8,226 bases of DNA from the NCBI GenBank assembly GCA_035515515.1, contig DATJBC010000270.1, positions 1-8,226 of the forward strand. The letters are read 5' to 3'. The notes under the pieces are model-generated. The model saw only the letters and a list, made by a program, of their open reading frames with translations. It searched no databases and was not told the DNA's origin. Of this stretch, positions 1 to 4,676 are shown piece after piece; position 1 is the stretch's first letter; every line of letters starts with the position of its first letter. The stretch is from DATJBC01 sp035515515. Its GTDB lineage: Bacteria > Actinomycetota > Acidimicrobiia > Acidimicrobiales > UBA8190. The translations under genes and the position numbers were made by a program.

Positions 1-1
1 C

Positions 2-1246
2 GAGTCGCTCAAGAGCCAGGCCAAAGAGACCGAGTCCAAGGCCCAGATCGCCCAGGTGGCCGCCATCTCCGCCGCCGACGGCGAGATCGGCGAGATGATC
101 GCCGAGGCCATCGACAAGGTGGGCAAGGACGGAGTCATCACCGTCGAGGAGTCCCAGACCTTCGGCATGGAGATGGACCTGGTCGAGGGCATGCGCTTCG
201 ACAAGGGCTACATCTCGCCCTACTTCGTGACCGACCCCGAGCGCATGGAGGGCGTCCTCGAGGACCCGCAGCTGCTATTCGTGGGGTCGAAGATCTCGGC
301 CGTGCGCGACCTGCTGCCCGTCCTCGAGAAGGTGATGCAGACGGGCAAGCCGCTCGTGATCGTGGCCGAGGACGTGGAGGGCGAGGCCCTGGCCACCCTG
401 GTGGTCAACAAGATCCGCGGCACCTTCAAGTCGGTGGCCGTGAAGGCGCCGGGCTTCGGCGAGCGCCGCAAGGCCATGCTCCAGGACATGGCCATCCTCA
501 CCGGCGGCCAGGTGGTCACCGAGGAGGTCGGCCTGAAGCTCGAGAACGTCGGCCTCGACATGCTGGGCCGGGCCCGCAAGGTCGTCGTGACCAAGGACGA
601 GACGACCATCGTGGAGGGCGCCGGCGAGGAGTCGGAGATCAAGGGCCGCATCAACCAGATCAAGGCCGAGATCGAGAACACCGACTCCGACTACGACCGG
701 GAGAAGCTGCAGGAGCGCCTGGCCAAGCTGTCGGGCGGCGTGGCCGTCATCAAGGTGGGGGCGGCCACCGAGGTGGAGCTCAAGGAGAAGAAGCACCGCA
801 TCGAGGACGCCGTGTCCACCACCAAGGCGGCCATCGAGGAGGGCGTGGTGCCCGGGGGCGGCGTGGCGCTGTTGCGGTCCCAGGCGCAGATCCTCGACCG
901 GGCCGAGAAGCTCGAGGGTGACGAGGCGACCGGGTGCCGCATGGTGGCCCGGGCCGTCGAGGAGCCCCTCAAGCAGATCGCCGTCAACGCCGGCCTCGAG
1001 GGCGGTGTGGTGGTGGAGAAGGTGCGCAACCTGAAGAAGCCGGCCGAGGGCCTGAACGCGGCGACCGGCGAGTACCAGGACCTGTTCGCGGCGGGCGTCA
1101 TCGACGCCGTGAAGGTGACGCGCTCGGCCCTGCAGAACGCGGCGTCCATCGCCGCGCTGTTCCTCACCACCGAGGCCGTCATCGTGGACAAGCCCGAGAA
1201 GGAGGCGGCGCCCGCCATGCCCGGCGGGGGCATGGACGACTTCTAG
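2..1246 (+). CDS. groEL: Chaperonin GroEL (60 kDa, Hsp60), 5'-truncated by the window edge
   Basis: This is the large subunit of the cytoplasmic GroEL/GroES folding machine, which encapsulates unfolded proteins in an ATP-driven cycle. The open frame runs in from the left edge, so the true start is outside; 414 residues are present of a usual ~540. Aligning the catalytic Asp (E. coli Asp398, here the GAC at 806-808 in IEDAVSTTKAA) places the first visible residue near position 130, so about 129 N-terminal residues, including the P-loop region, are missing. Visible hallmarks are IAQVAAISAADGEIGEMIAE, VGKDGVITVEES, the apical KAPGFGERRKAML, the nucleotide-binding VVPGGGVALL and ALQNAASIAALFLTTEA. 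The tail PGGGMDDF is the Gly/Met type of housekeeping GroEL, not the His-rich tail of the actinobacterial second copy (GroEL1). The GTG at 56 is an internal valine codon, not a start. No groES is visible. Two inverted repeats follow the stop codon. Confidence 0.97.
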   Translation, partial: ESLKSQAKETESKAQIAQVAAISAADGEIGEMIAEAIDKVGKDGVITVEESQTFGMEMDLVEGMRFDKGYISPYFVTDPERMEGVLEDPQLLFVGSKISAVRDLLPVLEKVMQTGKPLVIVAEDVEGEALATLVVNKIRGTFKSVAVKAPGFGERRKAMLQDMAILTGGQVVTEEVGLKLENVGLDMLGRARKVVVTKDETTIVEGAGEESEIKGRINQIKAEIENTDSDYDREKLQERLAKLSGGVAVIKVGAATEVELKEKKHRIEDAVSTTKAAIEEGVVPGGGVALLRSQAQILDRAEKLEGDEATGCRMVARAVEEPLKQIAVNAGLEGGVVVEKVRNLKKPAEGLNAATGEYQDLFAAGVIDAVKVTRSALQNAASIAALFLTTEAVIVDKPEKEAAPAMPGGGMDDF

Positions 1247-1248
1247 GC

Positions 1249-1293
1249 GGCCGCCCCGCCGCCCCTGCGCCCCGGTGGCGCCGGGGGGCGGCC
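1249..1293 (+). terminator. Inverted repeat just after groEL stop, possible terminator or 3'-end stabiliser
   Basis: A perfect 9-bp inverted repeat (GGCCGCCCC at 1249-1257 against GGGGCGGCC at 1285-1293) begins 2 nt after the groEL stop codon. The 27-nt loop contains CCCCGG at 1270-1275, which can alternatively pair with CCGGGG at 1281-1286. No T-run follows, so this could be a weak terminator or an mRNA 3'-end stabiliser. Such repeats also arise by chance in sequence this GC-rich. Confidence 0.35.
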
Positions 1294-1319
1294 AGCACGA
1301 CCACCGAGCACGAGCGACA

Positions 1320-1354
1320 CCGGGGGGCGCCCACGAGGCGCCCCCCGGCCGTTT
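1320..1354 (+). terminator. Intrinsic terminator-like hairpin of the groEL transcript
   Basis: A perfect 12-bp stem, CCGGGGGGCGCC at 1320-1331 with its complement at 1337-1348, encloses a 5-nt loop (CACGA) and is followed by CCGTTT. The T-run is only three bases, which is common for terminators in high-GC actinobacteria. It sits between groEL and hemQ, where transcription of groEL would be expected to stop. The right arm ends 21 nt before the hemQ start, so the hairpin overlaps the region where the hemQ promoter must lie. Confidence 0.65.
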
Positions 1355-1356
1355 CC

Positions 1357-1370
1357 TACACTGGGCGGCG
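1357..1370 (+). promoter_or_regulatory. Putative -10 element for leaderless hemQ transcript
   Basis: The hexamer TACACT at 1357-1362 fits the actinobacterial TANNNT -10 pattern. It is followed by exactly 7 nt and then the hemQ GTG at 1370, so transcription starting at this G would give a leaderless mRNA. No Shine-Dalgarno sequence precedes the GTG, which agrees with that reading. No clear -35 hexamer is seen; that region is occupied by the terminator stem. Confidence 0.45.
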
Positions 1371-2071
1371 TGACACCCCCGCCTGACCCGGGCCGGCCCG
1401 AGCCGGTGTCCCCCACCGTGGGCTGGGGGGTGCTGCACCTCTTCCTGCGGGCGGGGCCGGGCGCCGACCGCGAGGCCGTGGTGCGCTCGGTCAAGGACGC
1501 CCGGGCCGGCGGGGTGCAGGTGGTCACGGCCGCCCTGTTGGGCCACAAGGCCGACGTCGGCGTCATGGCGCTCGCCCCCGACCTGTGGGCGCTGCGGTCG
1601 TTGCAGAGCGCCCTGCGCGGCGCGGGCCTCGACGCCACCGGGTCCTACGTGTCGCTCACCGAGCTGTCGGAGTACGCGCCGGGCATCCCCGAGGAGACCA
1701 AGCAGGCGCGCCTGTACCCGCAGCTCCCGCCGCCCGACAAGCCCGCCTTCTGCTTCTACCCCATGTCCAAGCGCCGGAGCGCCGGGCGCAACTGGTACGC
1801 GCTGGACTTCGAGGCGCGCAAGGAGCTCATGATGGGCCACGGCAGGGTGGGGCGGACCTTCCACGGCCGCATCCTGCAGCTCATCACGGGGTCGACGGGC
1901 CTCGACGACTGGGAGTGGGGCGTCACCCTGTTCGGCGCCCATCCCGACGACATCAAGGAGTGCGTCTACCAGATGCGCTTCGACGAGGCCTCGGCCCACT
2001 ACGCCGAGTTCGGCCCCTTCTGGACGGGCATGGTGGCGGAGGTGGAGGAGGTGCTCGACCGTGCCGGCTGA
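1370..2071 (+). CDS. hemQ: Coproheme decarboxylase HemQ (ChdC; chlorite dismutase-like family)
   Basis: The 233-aa product belongs to the chlorite dismutase-like family. In monoderm bacteria this enzyme oxidatively decarboxylates the two propionates of coproheme III to give haem b, the last step of the coproporphyrin-dependent pathway in the cytoplasm. The catalytic motif YPMSK is at residues 130-134: Tyr130 matches the radical tyrosine (S. aureus Tyr145) and Lys134 its partner (Lys149). His157 in HGRVGR lies 27 residues after the Tyr, the same spacing as S. aureus Tyr145 to the proximal haem ligand His172. NWYAL (141-145) and the later LITGSTGLDDWEWGVTLF and MRFDEASAHYAEFGPF blocks are typical of HemQ. 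Length is normal for the family. The GTG start at 1370 gives a short Pro-rich leader and fits a leaderless promoter. The last 11 nt overlap the next gene, so the two are probably translationally coupled. No other haem genes are in the window. Confidence 0.95.
   Translation: MTPPPDPGRPEPVSPTVGWGVLHLFLRAGPGADREAVVRSVKDARAGGVQVVTAALLGHKADVGVMALAPDLWALRSLQSALRGAGLDATGSYVSLTELSEYAPGIPEETKQARLYPQLPPPDKPAFCFYPMSKRRSAGRNWYALDFEARKELMMGHGRVGRTFHGRILQLITGSTGLDDWEWGVTLFGAHPDDIKECVYQMRFDEASAHYAEFGPFWTGMVAEVEEVLDRAG
2044..2052 (+). promoter_or_regulatory. Shine-Dalgarno for larE, inside the hemQ coding end
   Basis: GGAGGAGGT lies 8 nt upstream of the GTG at 2061 and within the last codons of hemQ. This strong site supports GTG 2061 as the larE start despite its 11-nt overlap with hemQ. 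Confidence 0.7.
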
Positions 2072-2915
2072 GGCCGGCGCCGGTGCCGGTGCCGGGACCG
2101 CCCCCGAGGCGGGCCTCGAGGCCCTGCGCGCCGTGGTGGGGGCGCTCGGCCCCGCGGTGGTGGCCTTCAGCGGGGGGGCGGACTCCGCCCTCGTGGCGGC
2201 GGTGGCCACCGAGGTGCTCGGTCCCGGGCGCGCCCTGTGCGTCACCGCCGTGTCGCCCTCGCTGGCCCCCGAGGAGCTCGCCGACTGCCGGGCGCTGGCG
2301 GGCGAGTGGGGTCTGTCGTGGCAGACGGTGCGCACCGACGAGATCGACGACCCCCGCTACGTCGCCAACGGCACCGACCGCTGCTACCACTGCAAGGCGA
2401 GCCTCATGGAGGCGCTCGCGCCCCTGGCGGTGGCGCGCGGCGCCACCGTGGTGCTGGGGGTCAACGTCGACGACCTCGGCGAGCACCGCCCCGGCCAGCG
2501 CGCCGCCTCGGAGCGCGGGGCGCGGTTCCCGCTCGTGGAGGCCGGGCTCACCAAGGCGGACGTGCGCGCCCTGTCGCGGCGCCTGGGCCTGCGCACCTGG
2601 GACAAGCCCGCGGCCGCCTGCCTGGCGTCGCGCCTGCCCTACGGCACGCCGGTGTCGCTGTCCACCCTGGGCGCCGTGGCCGAGGCCGAGTCGGCGCTGC
2701 GGGCGCTGGGCTTCGGGCAGCTGCGGGTGCGCCACTACGGGGAGCTGGCCCGGGTGGAGCTCGACGGCGCCGAGCTCCAGACGGCGCTGGACCGGCGCCA
2801 CGAGGTGGTGGCCGCGCTGCGCGGGGCCGGCTACCGCTACGTGACCCTCGACCTCGAGGGGTTCCGCTCGGGCAACCTCAACGACGCCGTGGCGGCGGCC
2901 GAGGGGGCGCCGTGA
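2061..2915 (+). CDS. larE: LarE-type ATP-dependent sulfur transferase (PP-loop family)
   Basis: The 284-aa protein matches LarE, which AMPylates pyridinium-3,5-biscarboxylate mononucleotide and inserts sulfur on the way to the nickel-pincer nucleotide (NPN) cofactor of lactate racemase and relatives. The PP-loop SGGADS is at residues 37-42. Cys187 in ACLASR aligns with the sacrificial cysteine of the Lactobacillus plantarum enzyme (Cys176), and RVR at 222-224 with its substrate-binding Arg212/Arg214. GVNVDDLGEHRPG (133-145) and LPYGTP (192-197) are also typical. A CxxC pair (Cys108, Cys111 in RCYHCK) plus Cys187 resembles the three-cysteine LarE subclass that holds an Fe-S cluster instead of sacrificing its own cysteine. 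That placement is an inference. Residues 4-18 are low-complexity Ala/Gly. No larB, larC or larA is in the window, so the acceptor may differ from NPN. The gene overlaps hemQ by 11 nt and the next gene by 4 nt (GTGA). Confidence 0.92.
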   Translation: MPAEAGAGAGAGTAPEAGLEALRAVVGALGPAVVAFSGGADSALVAAVATEVLGPGRALCVTAVSPSLAPEELADCRALAGEWGLSWQTVRTDEIDDPRYVANGTDRCYHCKASLMEALAPLAVARGATVVLGVNVDDLGEHRPGQRAASERGARFPLVEAGLTKADVRALSRRLGLRTWDKPAAACLASRLPYGTPVSLSTLGAVAEAESALRALGFGQLRVRHYGELARVELDGAELQTALDRRHEVVAALRGAGYRYVTLDLEGFRSGNLNDAVAAAEGAP

Positions 2916-3151
2916 TCGACGTGCGGGTGAAGCTCACCTTCCCTGGGGAGCTGGTGCGCCGGCCCTTCATGGCCCAGCTGGTGCGGGAGCACGGCGTGGA
3001 GCCCAACATCCGGCGCGCCAACGTGGACGAGCGCGAAGGCTGGATCGTGTGCGAGCTCGAGGGGGAGCCCACCGCCGTCGAGGGGGCCCTGGCGTGGCTG
3101 CGGGCCGAAGGGGTGCGCGTGGACCTCCTCGGCGACGTCGTCGAGGGGTGA
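2912..3151 (+). CDS. Stand-alone NIL-domain protein, 79 aa
   Basis: This small protein is a single NIL-type domain, an ACT/ferredoxin-like fold known as the C-terminal methionine-sensing domain of MetN. It also occurs alone or fused to ferredoxin in proteins tied to sulfur metabolism. The visible pattern fits: an opening strand VRVKLTFP, a helix after RRPFMAQLVREHG, the family-defining turn EPNIRRANV (where NIL proteins carry Asn-Ile-x), then the strand GWIVCELEG, helix TAVEGALAWLRAEGV and a closing strand. One cysteine (in VCELEG) is present; there is no CxxC and no ferredoxin part. GTG 2912 overlaps the larE stop as GTGA, and its own stop overlaps the next start in the same way, so it is translated in step with larE. 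Its role is unknown; a ligand-sensing or accessory role beside the sulfur transferase is inference. Confidence 0.85.
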   Translation: MIDVRVKLTFPGELVRRPFMAQLVREHGVEPNIRRANVDEREGWIVCELEGEPTAVEGALAWLRAEGVRVDLLGDVVEG

Positions 3152-3627
3152 GCGAGGCTCACGAGCCCGGTCCCGACGCCGCCCTGGCGACGCGGGGCGC
3201 GGCGCTGGCCGCGGCGGTGACGGCGGCCGTGGCCCCGTGGGTGCTGCGCTGCGTGGAGGAGCGCATGGCCGGGGCGGGCGGCCCGCCTCCCCCGGTGCGC
3301 GCCGCCGCGCTGGTGGCCGGCGCCGACGCCGCGGCCGACGTGGGAACCCGCCTCGAGGCCCTGCTGGCCATGGACGTGGACGCCCAGGGGGCCACGCCGC
3401 TCCAGGTGGTGCGGGACGCGGTGCGCTACCCCACCGCCGTGCTGCGGGGCGCCGGGGTGGCGCCCGTGGCGAGGGACCGCTTCGCCGCCGAGCGCTTCCC
3501 CGAGGACCCTTACGGCCTCACCCCGGCCACCCTGGAGGCCCTCGACCCCGCCCTGGCCGAGGACGCCCTGGCCTGGGGGGCGGCCAAGGCCCTGGCCCAC
3601 CGGCGGCGCCACCGGAATTCCGATTAG
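3148..3627 (+). CDS. Hypothetical protein, 159 aa, last gene of the hemQ-larE unit
   Basis: I do not recognise a named family. The start is taken as GTG 3148, which overlaps the NIL gene stop as GTGA; an earlier in-frame start at 3049 would run 100 nt into that gene and is less likely. The product is rich in Ala and probably mostly helical. It has a soluble N-terminal half (AALAAAVTAAVAPWVLRCVEERM), no signal peptide and no clear membrane segment. Its distinctive part is the C-terminal third: TPLQVVRDAVRYPTAVLRGA, then RFPEDPYGLTPATLEALDPAL and a terminal AWGAAKALAHRRR basic tail. These motif-like stretches look conserved rather than random, and I have an impression of similar proteins in other actinobacteria, but cannot verify it. 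The stop codon overlaps the first base of the PHO array of the next operon. Co-translation with larE suggests a related job; the function is unknown. Confidence 0.75.
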   Translation: MSEAHEPGPDAALATRGAALAAAVTAAVAPWVLRCVEERMAGAGGPPPPVRAAALVAGADAAADVGTRLEALLAMDVDAQGATPLQVVRDAVRYPTAVLRGAGVAPVARDRFAAERFPEDPYGLTPATLEALDPALAEDALAWGAAKALAHRRRHRNSD

Positions 3628-3681
3628 TTCACTGAACGATCACCGTGACGTCGCTTGTTGTTCGCGAGGCGTTCACCTTCC
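3627..3681 (+). promoter_or_regulatory. Array of five phased 11-bp PHO box repeats upstream of pstB
   Basis: Five consecutive 11-bp units run without gaps: GTTCACTGAAC (3627), GATCACCGTGA (3638), CGTCGCTTGTT (3649), GTTCGCGAGGC (3660) and GTTCACCTTCC (3671). T at position 3 and C at positions 4 and 6 are the same in all five; G at position 1 holds in four. The unit consensus GTTCACC matches the direct-repeat units bound by PhoP/PhoB-type regulators in actinobacteria. One unit per helical turn is the known mode of binding of such OmpR-family dimers. The last unit starts 16 nt before the -10 hexamer, close to the 17 nt seen at the E. coli pstS promoter, where PhoB replaces a -35. The array therefore probably activates pstBSCA under phosphate limitation. 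The units flanking the array on both sides do not match. Confidence 0.85.
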
Positions 3682-3686
3682 CTGGG

Positions 3687-3700
3687 TAGCTTGCCCGGTG
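3687..3700 (+). promoter_or_regulatory. Putative -10 element and leaderless or very short-leader start of pstB
   Basis: TAGCTT at 3687-3692 fits TANNNT and lies 5 nt after the last PHO unit. It is 5 nt before the GTG at 3698 and 8 nt before the ATG at 3701. No Shine-Dalgarno sequence is present, so pstB is likely read from a leaderless or near-leaderless mRNA. Which of the two adjacent codons is the start cannot be settled by eye. Confidence 0.55.
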
Positions 3701-4570
3701 ATGAGTTCGGGTTCCGGCTTCGCTCCGGAGGATGTGGGGACCCGCCGCGCGGCGGGAGAGCGCTCGTCCCAGGCGCACCCCGCACCGAGCCGGGCGCCCG
3801 GCGCCGTGGGCACCCTTGACCCCATCTTCGTGGCCCGTGACGTCAGCCTGGGCTTCGGGGACAAGACGGTGCTGAGCGACGTCGGCCTGTCCTTCGTTCC
3901 CCGCACCGTGACCGCCCTCATCGGGCCCACCGGGTGCGGCAAGTCGACGTTCCTGCGCTCGCTCAACCGCATGAACGACAAGGTGCGCGGCTACTGGCGC
4001 ACGGGGTCCATCGAGCTCGAGGGCGCCGAGATCGCCGCCCGCGACATGGACCTGCTCGTGCTGCGGCGCCGGGTGGGCATGCTCTTCCAGCGGCCCAACC
4101 CCTTCCCCATGTCGATCCGCGACAACGTGGTCGCCGGGGTGAAAGCCCATCGCATGGCGCCCCGGGGCGAGCTGGGCGCGGTGGCCGAGAAGCACCTCAG
4201 AGAGGTCGGGCTGTGGAGCGCCGTGGCCGACCGCCTGGGTGAGTCGCCCTTCCGGCTGTCGGGTGGCCAGCAGCAGCTGCTGTGCCTGGCCCGGGCCCTG
4301 GCCGTCCAGCCCGAGGTGTTGCTGCTCGACGAGCCGACGTCGTCGTTGGACCCGGTGACCACCGAGATGGTCGAACAGCTGCTGCGGCGCCTGGCCGACC
4401 ACCTCACCATCGTCATCGTCACCCACAACCTGGCCCAGGCCCGCCGGGTGGCGGACACCACCGCCTTCCTCTACAACGGCCGGCTGGTCGAGCACGGCGC
4501 CACCGAGAAGCTCTTCGAGGCTCCCCAGGAGCCCGAGACCGTCAGCTACGTGAGCGGGAGGATCGGATGA
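3698..4570 (+). CDS. pstB: Phosphate ABC transporter ATP-binding protein PstB
   Basis: This cytoplasmic ATPase powers the PstSCAB high-affinity phosphate importer. The 290-aa product has all ABC motifs in order: Walker A GPTGCGKST (76-84), followed by the Pst-typical FLRSLNRMND, the Q-loop Gln131 in FQRPNPFP, the signature LSGGQQQ (187-193), Walker B LLLDEP with catalytic Glu212, the D-loop SSLD and switch His243 in VTHN. FQRPNPFP and SLNRMND separate PstB from other ABC ATPases. Residues 1-40 form a low-complexity extension rich in Ser, Ala and Pro, making the protein longer than the usual ~255 aa. After the signature the usual Arg (QQQRL) is Leu194. The start could be GTG 3698 or the next codon, ATG 3701. 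The gene is unusual in standing first, ahead of pstS, directly behind the PHO box array. Confidence 0.96.
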   Translation: MMSSGSGFAPEDVGTRRAAGERSSQAHPAPSRAPGAVGTLDPIFVARDVSLGFGDKTVLSDVGLSFVPRTVTALIGPTGCGKSTFLRSLNRMNDKVRGYWRTGSIELEGAEIAARDMDLLVLRRRVGMLFQRPNPFPMSIRDNVVAGVKAHRMAPRGELGAVAEKHLREVGLWSAVADRLGESPFRLSGGQQQLLCLARALAVQPEVLLLDEPTSSLDPVTTEMVEQLLRRLADHLTIVIVTHNLAQARRVADTTAFLYNGRLVEHGATEKLFEAPQEPETVSYVSGRIG

Positions 4571-4657
4571 TCGCCGGCTGACGGCACATGCGGCGACCGA
4601 GTGACCGGGCGCCCGACTGACGCACCCCCCAGGGGGACGACACCCGCCGTTCCCATC

Positions 4658-4665
4658 GAAAGGAG
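4658..4665 (+). promoter_or_regulatory. Strong Shine-Dalgarno of pstS
   Basis: GAAAGGAG ends 11 nt before the ATG at 4677 and is the clearest ribosome binding site in the operon. It lies in a 106-nt gap that contains no TA dinucleotide and so no TANNNT -10. pstS is therefore probably expressed from the promoter ahead of pstB, and its higher need would be met by translation strength. Confidence 0.7.
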
Positions 4666-4676
4666 TTCCATCCGTC

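Noticed and set aside
56..58. GTG at 56 as the groEL start
   Set aside because: The frame is open back to the window edge, with upstream codons continuing the GroEL sequence, so this is an internal valine.
2072..2096. Short GGYGCC tandem repeat at the start of larE as a regulatory or recombination repeat
   Set aside because: It simply encodes the Ala-Gly run at residues 5-12; such repeats are common in GC-rich coding DNA.
275..2335. A 686-codon open frame on the - strand across groEL, hemQ and the start of larE
   Set aside because: It is a by-product of the strong GC bias at third positions of the + strand genes. Its translation is low-complexity His/Gly/Arg/Ala with no family resemblance, and it crosses three well-supported genes.
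4588..4620. A 10-codon open frame starting at ATG 4588 in the pstB-pstS gap, a possible upstream leader peptide
   Set aside because: No Shine-Dalgarno sequence precedes it, the peptide has no run of regulatory codons, and it ends 56 nt before pstS with no attenuator hairpin in between.
4606..4635. Palindrome CGGGCGCCCG and the C-run/G-run CCCCCCAGGGGG between pstB and pstS as a terminator
   Set aside because: Both would need loops of zero to two bases for full pairing, so stable RNA hairpins are doubtful. No T-run follows, and the operon clearly continues.
4649..4659. GTTCCCATCGA as a further PHO unit upstream of pstS
   Set aside because: It is a single imperfect unit with no neighbour in phase and no -10 hexamer, and it runs into the ribosome binding site.
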